NCBI GenBank assembly: GCA_019347915.1
Contig: JAHWKL010000012.1
Location: 1 to 37,088 of the forward strand
Source of the DNA: Actinomycetota bacterium
Lineage (GTDB): Bacteria; Actinomycetota; Acidimicrobiia; Acidimicrobiales; CADCSY01
Direction: 5' to 3'
Length of the DNA stretch: 37,088 nt
Within the stretch, counting starts at the first letter, position 1. Every line of letters starts with the position of its first letter. Both the position numbers and the translations under genes were made by a program. This document shows, piece after piece, positions 7,175-14,956 of the stretch. Under the pieces are notes generated by a model that was given only the letters and a program-made list of their open reading frames with translations, made no database searches and was not told the origin of the DNA.

Positions 7175-8854
7175 TCACGGTCGCTCGCTGCGGACGAGGC
7201 GGCGCACGCCGAGGGCGGCGCCGGCGAGCAGCACGGCCATGGCGGCGGGCAGGGCGGTGGAGGTGCCGGTGCGGGGCAGCTTGCCGTCCGGCGTGGAGAC
7301 CTTGGTGGGGACCGCCACGACAGAGGCTGTCGTGAAGCGGCCCTCGCTGGCCAGGGTGCCCACGCTGATGCCGACGCCGTCGGAGAGCACCGAGGTGACG
7401 CCGCCGAGGAGCCCGCCGAGCACGCCCATGCCGCCACCGGTGAGCCCGTTGGCCCCCAGGATGTCCGAGGCGGTGGGCTCGTTCGAGGTCTGCAGGATGC
7501 CGACCAGCGGGTTGACGGTGACGCCCACGGCGGTCAGCGAGGACAGCGCCTTGGTGTAGTCGCCGTCGGCCACGACCTCCTCGGTGATCTTGAGCAGGTC
7601 GACGTCGAGCAGGCCGGACAGGCCCAGGGCGGAGTTCAGCGTCGAGCTGATGGTGTCACCGAGGCCGGTGAGCAGGGCCAGGTCCTGGGTCAGGTCGAGG
7701 TTGTCGAACACCTCCAGGTTGGCCACCTTCAGGGAGCCGATGGAGGCGACCACGTCGGCCACCGAGGTCTCCAGCGAGTCGGTCGCCCTGGCCACCATGC
7801 TCGCCTTGACGTCGCGCACCGACAGCAGCTCGAACCCGTCCAGCGTGGGGAGCACCCCCTCGAGGATCGGCGTGAGCAGGTCGACGACGCTGCCCACGAG
7901 CTCTCCCACCAGCGGGAGGTCGGCAGTGGGCACGGCCAGGATCTCGTCGCAGGTGGTGTCGGCGGTCTCGCCGGGGATCAGGCCGCCGATGCCTCCGACG
8001 GTGGGGACCGGCTCGAGGAGCCCGTCGACGGTCTCGCACAGCCCGCCGTCGAGGGGAGCGGTGTCGTCAGCGGCGTCGAGGGAAGCGAGCGACCCCACCA
8101 GGCCGGTCACGGTGGCCACGAGGTCGTCGGTTGCCACCTGTTGTCCGTCGACGAGCACGCTGTCGATCCCCAGGCCCTCCAGCAGGCCCACCAGGTCGGT
8201 CAGCGGCAGGCTCTCGAGCGGCAGGCCGATGCCCGCCAGCAGGTTGCCCAGGTTCAACAGGCCGAGGGCGGGGATGTTGAGCCCCCGGGTGCCCTCGGCG
8301 GTGGCGGGGGCGGCACTGGTGGTGAAGGTGACCGCCTCCGGCGCGTCGGCCAGCCCGAGCAGGCCGCCCACCAGGCCGAGGCCGTCGCCGCCGATGCCGG
8401 CGAGCAGGCTCGACCGGGCCCCGTTCTCGTCGACCACCGACGACAGGGTTCCCCTCAGCAGACCGTCGGCCACCGGCAGGGGGATGCCGTTGGCGGCGGT
8501 GTTGCCGCTCACCTCGGCCCGGTTCTCGGCGCCCGTCGTGCGAGTCGAGGCCAGGGGAAGGGCGAGGTCGCCGAGGACCGAAGAGCTGACGCTGAGCAGG
8601 TTCAGCACCGCCGAGGAGACCGGCTCCCCGTTGACGGGGTCGATGGTGGAGACGCTCTGGTCGTCCAGGACGGACAGCTTCAGCAGGCTGCCGACGTCGA
8701 CGCCGAGCACGGTGGAGCGAACACTGCCCGTGCCCACTCCCGTGCTGGCGTCGGCGCCGGCGTCCGCCTCCTGCGCCGAGGCCGCCATCGACAGTGGCCC
8801 CACCAGCAACACGGCAGCGGCGGTGGCCATGCTGAGCAGACGCTTCATTCTCAT
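7175..8854 (-). CDS. LPRTG-anchored, Leu/Gly/Val-rich cell surface protein
   Basis: The 559-residue protein has a signal peptide (MRMKRLLSMATAAAVLLVG, cleaved near ASAQ) and a sortase sorting signal at the C-terminus: LPRTG near residue 526, a hydrophobic span and the basic tail RRLVRSERP. A sortase would link it covalently to peptidoglycan; no sortase is encoded in the window. The body is acidic, rich in Leu, Gly, Val, Asp and Ser and poor in Lys, with repeated motifs such as LLGGL, VGLLEGLG and GSLASL. It has only two cysteines (in GGLCETV and DTTCDEI), which may pair. I recognise no enzyme domain, so it is likely adhesive or structural. The ATG at 8854 has GGGAG five bases upstream. Confidence 0.8.
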   Translation of the reverse strand: MRMKRLLSMATAAAVLLVGPLSMAASAQEADAGADASTGVGTGSVRSTVLGVDVGSLLKLSVLDDQSVSTIDPVNGEPVSSAVLNLLSVSSSVLGDLALPLASTRTTGAENRAEVSGNTAANGIPLPVADGLLRGTLSSVVDENGARSSLLAGIGGDGLGLVGGLLGLADAPEAVTFTTSAAPATAEGTRGLNIPALGLLNLGNLLAGIGLPLESLPLTDLVGLLEGLGIDSVLVDGQQVATDDLVATVTGLVGSLASLDAADDTAPLDGGLCETVDGLLEPVPTVGGIGGLIPGETADTTCDEILAVPTADLPLVGELVGSVVDLLTPILEGVLPTLDGFELLSVRDVKASMVARATDSLETSVADVVASIGSLKVANLEVFDNLDLTQDLALLTGLGDTISSTLNSALGLSGLLDVDLLKITEEVVADGDYTKALSSLTAVGVTVNPLVGILQTSNEPTASDILGANGLTGGGMGVLGGLLGGVTSVLSDGVGISVGTLASEGRFTTASVVAVPTKVSTPDGKLPRTGTSTALPAAMAVLLAGAALGVRRLVRSERP

Positions 8855-9078
8855 GGGTGCTCCCTTGTTGGTGGTCCCCGCCGCAGCGGTGTGTCCGGCG
8901 CCCTCGGCGCGCGTCACGTGGTGAGATGGTCACCGTAGGTGTCGTGAAGTATGAAGCCCGAGGCCAGCGCGCTCAATGACGATTTGGTGACGATCCGTGA
9001 CGGCGGGGGCGCCGAGCGCATTCCGGGTCGGCGCCCGCCGCAGCGGTACCATGGTGGGCCCCCGACCCGAGGAGCGCG

Positions 9079-9630
9079 ATGACCATCGTCTGGATCCTGC
9101 TGGGCATCGTCGTCCTGCTCGGCGTGTACGCCGTGGTTCTCTACAACGGCCTCATCAAGCTGCGGAACCGCATCGAGAACGCCTGGGCCCAGATCGACGT
9201 GCAGCTGCGCCGGCGCTACGACCTCATCCCCAACCTGGTGGAGACGGTCAAGGCGTACGCCACCCACGAACAGGAGACGCTCGAGTCAGTGACCCGCGCC
9301 CGGGCCGCCGCCATCGACGCCGGCTCGGTGGGTGAGCAGGCGCAGGCCGAGAACATGATCACGTCGGCGCTGAAGTCGCTGTTCGCGGTGTCGGAGGCGT
9401 ACCCCGACCTCAAGGCCAACCAGAACTTCCTGCAGCTGCAGGAGGAGCTGAGCGGCACCGAAGGTCGCATCTCCTACGCCCGGCAGTTCTACAACGACAC
9501 CGTGTTTCGCTACAACACCAAGATCCAGTCCTTCCCCGCCCTGCTGATCGCCGGGCCGCTGCAGTTCCGGCCGCGGGAGTACTTCGAGGCCGACGACACG
9601 TCCCGCGGTCCCGTTCAGGTCGAGTTCTAA
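9079..9630 (+). CDS. lemA: LemA family membrane protein
   Basis: The 183-residue protein has one N-terminal membrane span (IVWILLGIVVLLGVYAVVLY) followed by the LemA signature: NxLIxLRNRIENAWAQIDVQLRRRYDLIPNL is matched in part by LRNRIENAWAQIDVQLRR, then ARQFYNDTVFRYN and FPALLIAG. LemA proteins form helical bundles facing the periplasm or outside; the biochemical role is not settled. They often sit beside membrane proteases, and here an HtpX-type M48 protease follows directly. The length is normal and the ATG is preceded by GGAG (in CGAGGAGCGCG). Confidence 0.93.
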   Translation: MTIVWILLGIVVLLGVYAVVLYNGLIKLRNRIENAWAQIDVQLRRRYDLIPNLVETVKAYATHEQETLESVTRARAAAIDAGSVGEQAQAENMITSALKSLFAVSEAYPDLKANQNFLQLQEELSGTEGRISYARQFYNDTVFRYNTKIQSFPALLIAGPLQFRPREYFEADDTSRGPVQVEF

Positions 9631-9656
9631 GCGCCGGCCGGCCCAGCGAGCACCCG

Positions 9657-10565
9657 CTGTACGACCAGGTCACCGCCAACAAGCGCCGGTCGGTGCTGCT
9701 CGTCGCCGCCTTCGTGGGCCTGGTCGCCCTCGTGGCGTGGGGCTTCCATCTGCTGCTCGGCTACGGGCTGGCCGGCCTGGTGGTGGCCGTGGTGGTGGCG
9801 GGGGCCACCAGCTTCGCCGCCTGGTGGGGCAGCGACACCATCGCCTTGCGCATGAGCCACGCCCGCCCCGCCGACGAGGTGGAGCACGCCCGCCTGCACA
9901 ACCTCGTCGAGGGCCTGTGCATCGCCGGCGGGCTGCCCAAGCCCCGCCTCTACGTGATCGATGACGACGCTCCCAACGCCTTCGCCACCGGACGGGACCC
10001 GCGCCACGCCGCAGTGGCGGTCACCACCGGGCTGTTGCGAAAGCTCGACCGCGTGGAGCTGGAGGGCGTCCTGGCCCATGAGCTGAGCCACATCAAGAAC
10101 TACGACACGCTGGTGTCGACGTTGGCCGTCACCCTGGTCGGTGTGATGGTGCTGCTGTCCGACTTCGCCCTGCGCTTCCTGTGGTGGGGCGGTCCCCGCC
10201 ACCGTGACGACCAGGGGACAGGCACGGGCCCGGCGGCCGTCCTCGGCGTGCTGGGGATCGTCCTTCTCGTGCTCGCCCCGCTGGTGGGCCGGCTGATGCA
10301 GTTCGCCGTCAGCCGCCGGCGCGAGCTGCTGGCCGACGCCACCGGCGTCTCCCTGACCCGCTACCCGCCCGGGCTGGTCTCGGCGCTCGAGAAGCTCCGC
10401 GACGACACCACGGTGGTGCACTCGGCGTCGCGCGCCACGGCCCATCTCTGGATCGAGTCACCCCTCGCTCACGCATCCTCCGAGGGGCGGGGGGTGCGGC
10501 TCAACCGCTTGTTCGACACCCATCCACCGCTGGAGGAGCGCATCGCCGCCCTCCGTGAGATCTGA
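9657..10565 (+). CDS. htpX: HtpX-type M48 membrane zinc metalloprotease
   Basis: The protein is an M48B peptidase that degrades damaged membrane proteins. Two hydrophobic N-terminal spans come first, then HELSH (two zinc His and the catalytic Glu), two further spans, and the third zinc ligand in RELLADATG; all active residues are present. The start is unusual. The first standard start codon is GTG at 9693, but in-frame codons before it read LYDQVTANKRRS, which matches the conserved cytoplasmic N-terminus of HtpX (usually M-Y-x-x-I-x-x-N-K/R). No ATG, GTG or TTG lies between the lemA stop and 9693, so I propose CTG at 9657; the conservative start is 9693. It is 26 bases from lemA and probably cotranscribed with it. 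Confidence 0.88.
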   Translation: MYDQVTANKRRSVLLVAAFVGLVALVAWGFHLLLGYGLAGLVVAVVVAGATSFAAWWGSDTIALRMSHARPADEVEHARLHNLVEGLCIAGGLPKPRLYVIDDDAPNAFATGRDPRHAAVAVTTGLLRKLDRVELEGVLAHELSHIKNYDTLVSTLAVTLVGVMVLLSDFALRFLWWGGPRHRDDQGTGTGPAAVLGVLGIVLLVLAPLVGRLMQFAVSRRRELLADATGVSLTRYPPGLVSALEKLRDDTTVVHSASRATAHLWIESPLAHASSEGRGVRLNRLFDTHPPLEERIAALREI

Positions 10566-10590
10566 GCGGGGCGGCTCCGGATCGGCGTTG

Positions 10591-10610
10591 CCACGGGTCC
10601 CCGCCCGTGG
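10591..10610. other. 7-bp hairpin between htpX and the DUF3048 gene
   Basis: CCACGGG (10591-10597) pairs with CCCGTGG (10604-10610). It follows the htpX stop by about 25 bases and covers the candidate GTG at 10607 of the next gene. This favours the downstream GTG at 10628 as the real start. It could be a terminator without a T run for lemA-htpX. Confidence 0.4.
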
Positions 10611-10627
10611 GCCGCGATACTGCAGAG

Positions 10628-11674
10628 GTGAACGCTCGCCGTATCGCCGTTGCCGTGGCCGCCGTCCTCGTCCTGGTCGGAGGGGTGGTGGCGGCCGTCC
10701 TGCTCTCCGGCGACGAAGCCGAGGAAGCAGCCGAGGAGACCACCACGACGACGGAGGCGGAGGAGCCCCCCCCGCCCCCGCCGGTGTTGCCGCTCACCGG
10801 TCTGCCGGTGGGCGACCCGGTGATCGCCGGCAGACCCGCCCTGATGGTCAAGGTCGACTCCGCGCCGAAGGCGCTCGGCCGTCAGGCCGGGCTCAACGCC
10901 GCCGACGTCGTCTACGTGGAGATGGTCGAGGGTGGCGTCACCAGGCTGGCGGCGGTGTACCACTCCGTCGACGCCGAGGTGGGGCCGGTCCGTTCCGCCC
11001 GCAGCACCGACGTCACGCTCGCCGCCAACCTCAATCGCCCGCTGTTCGCCTTCTCCGGCGCCAACCAGGGTGTGCTCGACCAGGTGCGAGGGGCGAACCT
11101 GGTCGACCTGGGCTACGACGCCCACCCTGGCCTCTACCAGTCCCGGGGCAGCGGCGTCCTGCGGTTCTTCGTCGCCACGCCTGCCTTCTTCGGCGCAGCT
11201 CCTCCTGATTCGGGGCCGCCGCCCCAGCACTTCACCTTCCGTGCCCAAGGCGAGGGCGTGACGGCTGCCGGAGCCGAGCCCAGCAACGGCGTGGCCATCG
11301 CCTATCCCGGCCAGGCCAACACCCAGGTCCGCTACGACCCCGTGCCCGAGGGATGGGCCCGTAGCCAGCACGGTGCTCCCCAAGCGGAGGCGTCGGGCGC
11401 CCGCATCACCGCCACCAACGTCATCGTGCAGTTCACCGACTACCGGGAGGCCGGGTTCCGGGACGTCACCGGTTCGCCTTCGCCCGAGGCGGTGCTCGTG
11501 GGCGAGGGCGAGGCGTGGGTCCTGACCGGCGGCACGCTGGTGCGGGGCCGGTGGTCGCGCCCCGATCCGGCCGCCGTCACCTCCTTCACCGATGGCGCCG
11601 GCCAACCCATCGCCCTCACGCCGGGGCGGACGTGGATCGAGCTGGCCCCGCCGGGCACGGCGACGCCGCTGTAG
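10628..11674 (+). CDS. DUF3048 (YerB-like) membrane-anchored extracytoplasmic protein
   Basis: The 348-residue protein has an N-terminal membrane anchor (IAVAVAAVLVLVGGVVAAVLL), an acidic Glu/Thr stretch and a proline run, then a globular outer domain. The globular part matches DUF3048, known from Bacillus YerB: PLTGLPV, RPALMVKVDSAPKALGRQAGL, ADVVYVEMVEGGVTRLAAVY, GPVRSAR, and the late motifs YRE and WIEL. No cysteine lipobox is present, so it is held by the transmembrane helix. The biochemical role of the family is unknown. I start it at GTG 10628, because the GTG at 10607 lies in a hairpin; the extra seven residues would change little. Confidence 0.85.
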   Translation: MNARRIAVAVAAVLVLVGGVVAAVLLSGDEAEEAAEETTTTTEAEEPPPPPPVLPLTGLPVGDPVIAGRPALMVKVDSAPKALGRQAGLNAADVVYVEMVEGGVTRLAAVYHSVDAEVGPVRSARSTDVTLAANLNRPLFAFSGANQGVLDQVRGANLVDLGYDAHPGLYQSRGSGVLRFFVATPAFFGAAPPDSGPPPQHFTFRAQGEGVTAAGAEPSNGVAIAYPGQANTQVRYDPVPEGWARSQHGAPQAEASGARITATNVIVQFTDYREAGFRDVTGSPSPEAVLVGEGEAWVLTGGTLVRGRWSRPDPAAVTSFTDGAGQPIALTPGRTWIELAPPGTATPL

Positions 11675-11767
11675 CCCCGAGCGACGTCGCTCGCCGGGCC
11701 CGTCACCGCCCGGAGGCCGAGCCGACAAGGAACCGGCGGACCAGGGCGCGCCGGTAGACTCGGCCTC

Positions 11768-12682
11768 ATGCCCGAGCCCCACCAGTTGGCCCCGTCGGCC
11801 GACCGCCCGCTGACCGGTACCTTCCGGGTCAAGCGGGGCCTGGCCGAGATGCTCGAGGGCGGCGTCATCATGGACGTCGTCGACGCCGAGCAGGCCAAGG
11901 TGGCCGAGAACGCCGGAGCGGTGGCGGTGATGGCCCTGGAACGGGTGCCCGCCGACATCCGACGTGACGGCGGCGTGGCCCGCATGAGCGACCCAGCGCT
12001 CATCGAGGGCATCAAGGCGGCGGTGACCATCCCGGTCATGGCCAAGGCCCGCATCGGCCACTTCGCCGAGGCCCAGGTGCTCGAGGCACTCGGAGTCGAT
12101 TTCGTCGACGAGTCGGAGGTGCTGACCCCTGCCGACGAAGCCCACCACATCGACAAGTGGGCCTTCACCGTGCCCTTCGTGTGCGGGGCCACCAACCTGG
12201 GCGAGGCCCTGCGCCGCATCAGTGAGGGCGCCGCCCTCATCCGCTCCAAGGGCGAGGCCGGCACCGGCAACATCGTCGAGGCGGTGCGCCACCTGCGTTC
12301 GATCACCGGCGACATCCGCCGGCTCACCGTCGCTGACCCCGCCGAGCTCTACGACTGGGCCAAGCGCCTGTCCGCACCGGTGGGCGTGGTGCAGGAGATC
12401 GCCGGCACCGGCAAGCTCCCGGTGCCGCTGTTCTGCGCCGGCGGCATCGCCACGCCGGCCGACGCCTCGCTGGTCATGCAACTGGGTGCGTCCTCGGTGT
12501 TCGTCGGGTCGGGCATCTTCAAGAGCGCCGACCCGCCCCGGACGGCTCGGGCCATCGTCGAGGCCACCACCCACTCCACCGATCCGGATCTGGTCGCCAA
12601 GGTGAGCCGGGGCGTGGGTGGCGCCATGCCCGGCCTCGAGGTCGGCACCCTCGACACCCGGCTGGCCGAGCGGGGCTGGTAG
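11768..12682 (+). CDS. pdxS: Pyridoxal 5'-phosphate synthase subunit PdxS
   Basis: The 304-residue protein is the synthase half of the ribose-5-phosphate-dependent vitamin B6 pathway. It joins ribose 5-phosphate, glyceraldehyde 3-phosphate and ammonia into pyridoxal phosphate and forms a dodecamer of TIM barrels that binds PdxT. Visible family marks are [13 protein letters not shown], the catalytic lysines K93 (in VMAKARIGH) and K161 (in [11 protein letters not shown]), and the C-terminal [10 protein letters not shown] and GSGIFKS phosphate loops. The length is standard. pdxT follows after 30 bases, so both subunits are made together. Confidence 0.97.
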   Translation: MPEPHQLAPSADRPLTGTFRVKRGLAEMLEGGVIMDVVDAEQAKVAENAGAVAVMALERVPADIRRDGGVARMSDPALIEGIKAAVTIPVMAKARIGHFAEAQVLEALGVDFVDESEVLTPADEAHHIDKWAFTVPFVCGATNLGEALRRISEGAALIRSKGEAGTGNIVEAVRHLRSITGDIRRLTVADPAELYDWAKRLSAPVGVVQEIAGTGKLPVPLFCAGGIATPADASLVMQLGASSVFVGSGIFKSADPPRTARAIVEATTHSTDPDLVAKVSRGVGGAMPGLEVGTLDTRLAERGW

Positions 12683-12712
12683 CGGTGCAGGCCGTCGCCG
12701 GGAGGCCGCCAG

Positions 12713-13297
12713 GTGCCGGGCGACGGCGCCAAGGTGGGCGTGCTGGCCCTCCAGGGCCCGGCACGCCTGCACGCCTCGATCCTCGCTGACCTCGGCGCCT
12801 CGCCGGTCGCGGTCCGCACCCCTGCCGACCTGGCCGCCGTCGACGCCCTGGTGATCCCCGGGGGCGAGTCCACCACCATGTCGTTGTTGCTGGACTCGTC
12901 TGGCGTGGGCGACGCCGTCCGGGAGCGGCTGGCAGGAGGGCTGCCGGTGCTGGGCACGTGCGCCGGGATGATCCTGTGCGCGTCCGAGGTCCTGGACGGG
13001 CGGCCCGACCAGCGCGGTCTCGGCGCCATCGACCTCAGCGTGCGCCGCAACGCCTTCGGGCGCCAACGGGAGTCGTTCGAGACCGACCTCGACGTGGAAG
13101 GTCTCCACGGCGGCCCGTTTCCGGCCGTGTTCATCCGGGCGCCGGTCGCCGAGCGGGCGGGCGACGGCGTCGAGGTGCTCGCCCAGCTCGACGAGGGCGC
13201 GGTGGTGTGCGCCGCCGGCCCGGTCATGGTCTGCGCCTTCCACCCCGAGCTGGGCGGCGACCTCCGCCTCCACTCCCTGTTCCTCGAAAGGATGTAG
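12713..13297 (+). CDS. pdxT: Pyridoxal 5'-phosphate synthase glutaminase subunit PdxT
   Basis: The 194-residue class I glutamine amidotransferase supplies ammonia to PdxS. The oxyanion motif PGGEST, the nucleophile C83 in GTCAGM, and H177 and E179 in FHPEL complete the triad. The N-terminal strand GVLALQG is conserved, but the next residues are PARLH where most PdxT have D/A-V-x-E-H; this loop contacts PdxS, so it is a mild deviation. The start is GTG at 12713 (MPGDGAKVGVL). The gene ends two bases before yebC begins, giving a tight pdxS-pdxT-yebC operon. Confidence 0.95.
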   Translation: MPGDGAKVGVLALQGPARLHASILADLGASPVAVRTPADLAAVDALVIPGGESTTMSLLLDSSGVGDAVRERLAGGLPVLGTCAGMILCASEVLDGRPDQRGLGAIDLSVRRNAFGRQRESFETDLDVEGLHGGPFPAVFIRAPVAERAGDGVEVLAQLDEGAVVCAAGPVMVCAFHPELGGDLRLHSLFLERM

Positions 13298-13299
13298 GC

Positions 13300-14100
13300 A
13301 TGTCCGGTCATTCCAAGTGGGCCACGATCAAGCACAAGAAGGGGGCGCAGGACAAGGCGCGGGGGAAGCTGTTCGCCAAGCTCATCCGCCAGGTCGAGGT
13401 GACCGCCCGCCAGGGTGGGGGTGACCTGGACTCCAACGCCACCCTGCGGACCATGTACCAGAAGGCGCGGGACGCCTCGGTGCCGCTCGACACCATCGAG
13501 CGGGCGATCAAGCGGGGGAGTGGCGACCTCGAAGGCGTGCGCTACGAGCCGGCTTCCTACGAGGGCTACGCCCCGTGCGGAGTGGCCGTCTACGTCGACG
13601 TCCTCACCGACAACCGGAACCGGACCGGGGCCGACGTCCGCTCGCTGTTCACCCGCAACGGGGGCTCCCTGGCCGAACCGGGCGCGGTGGCGTGGCAGTT
13701 CGAGCGCAAGGGCGTGGTGATCTTGTCCAAGCGGCGACCGGACGGGGGTGACGGCGCCGTGGTCACCGAGGACGAGGTGATGCTCGTCGCCCTCGACGCC
13801 GGGGCCGACGACCTGGCCGAGGACGGGGACACCTGGCGGCTGACGTGCGAGCCGGCCGCCCTGTCCGACGTGCGGGCGGCACTGGAGGCCGCCGGGCTCA
13901 CCGTCGAGTCCGCCGACGTGACCATGCTGCCGACCTCGACGGTGCCCCTCACCACAGCTGACGACGCCAAGCGGGTGCTGCGCCTGATCGACGCCCTCGA
14001 CGACCACGACGATGTCCAGGACGTCTACGCCAACTTCGACGTCCCCGACGAGCTGTTGAACAGCGAGGAGTTCGCCAGCTTTGCCAGGGCCCCCGGATAG
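13300..14100 (+). CDS. yebC: YebC/TACO1-family protein with replaced C-terminus
   Basis: The 266-residue protein begins MSGHSKWATIKHKKG, the family hallmark, and continues with the expected three-domain YebC sequence to VYANFDVPDE (residues 242-251). YebC proteins act in translation of difficult peptide stretches or as transcription regulators. The start is ATG at 13300 with AAAGGA upstream. The last 15 residues, LLNSEEFASFARAPG, do not look like a YebC end. They share 27 identical bases (14047-14073) with an IS3 transposase fragment at 17929-17955. A normal-looking YebC end, PDEILQAVEA then stop, lies at 24568-24600. I infer that an island inserted at codon 251 and supplied a substitute tail, so the protein probably still works. 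Confidence 0.95.
   Translation: MSGHSKWATIKHKKGAQDKARGKLFAKLIRQVEVTARQGGGDLDSNATLRTMYQKARDASVPLDTIERAIKRGSGDLEGVRYEPASYEGYAPCGVAVYVDVLTDNRNRTGADVRSLFTRNGGSLAEPGAVAWQFERKGVVILSKRRPDGGDGAVVTEDEVMLVALDAGADDLAEDGDTWRLTCEPAALSDVRAALEAAGLTVESADVTMLPTSTVPLTTADDAKRVLRLIDALDDHDDVQDVYANFDVPDELLNSEEFASFARAPG
14044..14052 (+). repeat. Left-edge direct repeat CCCGACGAG (putative attL core)
   Basis: CCCGACGAG within yebC codons Pro-Asp-Glu is repeated exactly at 24568-24576 and with one change (CCGGACGAG) at 17926-17934. Sequence left of this copy is yebC. Sequence right of it matches what follows the 17926 copy for 27 bases counted from GACGAG. This is the expected arrangement for the left edge of an integrated element. 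Confidence 0.6.
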
Positions 14101-14481
14101 TGGCCCACTCAATGGGGTCCCCTCAGGGTTGGGCGACACGTTTGCAGGGGGTAGCCGTCGTCGACTCCAAGTCGACGCAAGAGGCAGTGTCGAGCTCTTC
14201 GTCGTGAACCGGCTCGACCAGGTGGTCGTCCGAGTCAACGCGTGGCTGGAAGAGCGGTATCCGGACTGGTAGCCGTCCCGAAGTGATGCGCCGCTCTCCG
14301 GTACCCTCGACCGCCGGCCGGCGGCTCGGCCGACGTCGCGCCCCGAGCATTGAAAGTTCCTCGTGCTGGCCTTGGCGCCGCGCGAGCCTTGCATTCGGCG
14401 CGCCGGCTAAGCTAAGGGGCCCAAGGGCTCGAGAATCCGGACGCTTGGCACGCCGGTGCCCGTGGCATGCTCGATCGCATG
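14101..14481. other. Left-end region of unit 1 without a clear gene
   Basis: No convincing gene is present. A short hairpin GTCGAC-TCCAA-GTCGAC lies near 14162-14178. A plus-strand frame ending at 14272 finishes with the protein-like stretch VELFVVNRLDQVV and then ERYPDW, but it has no believable start and could be the tail of a decayed gene. The rest shows nothing I can interpret. Confidence 0.35.
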
Positions 14482-14722
14482 GTCACCACGCTGCGCCTCT
14501 GTCCTCTACGTCTGGAGGATGAACAGCGTGGACGTTTGGCGCATGAGGAACTGCTCCGGGCTGGCTCCAACTTCTTCCTCGGCTACGACGCTGACGAACT
14601 GTGGGCCGACTTCGTTGCCCGCGTTGATCGATCTCAGGGGGTCGGGCCAGGGGCACGTCCGCCCCTGGATTGTCATCCGCGAAGAAGTGGAGGGTTGCCG
14701 CGGTGGACCCTTCGGATACTGA
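14482..14722 (+). pseudogene. GNAT acetyltransferase fragment (frameshifted, truncated)
   Basis: The frame from ATG 14482 (MVTTLRLCPLRLEDEQ) reads like the N-terminal third of a GNAT acetyltransferase: it continues HEELLRAGSNFFLGYD and ELWADFVARVDRSQ. Near 14640 coding sense passes to another frame (GHVRPWIVIREEVEG), which stops at 14722. The acetyl-CoA binding motif that should follow is absent. The family is judged from the N-terminal pattern only. It is a dead remnant in unit 1 of the island. Confidence 0.55.
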
Positions 14723-14956
14723 AGGTCGCGAAAGTTAGAGCACCGCCAAAGAAAGGACCAGGAAACAAGGTTTCCTCCAGCGAGTTCACCGCGATGACAA
14801 GGGCGGCTGTGACGCTCGAGAAGAGCCCGCCCAGGGGCACTCGCCCCCGCCCGGCGAGGGCATCGCCGTTGCATAGCTGTTACGGCGGTGAGACGAAGCC
14901 GTGACCTTCCAGCTTCATGGTGAGGCACCCGACAAGTTCTCGAAGGAGGCACGGCC
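14723..14956. other. Intergenic stretch with no recognised gene
   Basis: This stretch holds a small perfect inverted repeat GGAAAC-AAG-GTTTCC at 14760-14774 and no other convincing signal. Composition is less GC-rich at 14720-14800 than in the flanks. It may hold the promoter for the broken ligase gene that follows, but no clear -35/-10 pair was found. Confidence 0.3.

Noticed and set aside
6830-8938. Plus-strand frame of about 700 codons opposite the LPRTG gene
   Set aside because: It is antisense to a protein with clear signal peptide and sorting signal; the translation is biased His/Gly/Gln/Glu-rich text without a domain.
10469-13273. Very long open frame on the minus strand across htpX, the DUF3048 gene, pdxS and pdxT
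   Set aside because: It is antisense to four well-supported genes; its translation is low-complexity (Gly, His, Arg, Asp) with no domain, as GC-rich codon bias produces.
14053-14066. Integron-type core site (GTTGAAC fits GTTRRRY) at the left end of the units
   Set aside because: The right edge has no matching core, no attC-like paired arms were found next to it, and IS3 transposase codons explain the sequence better.
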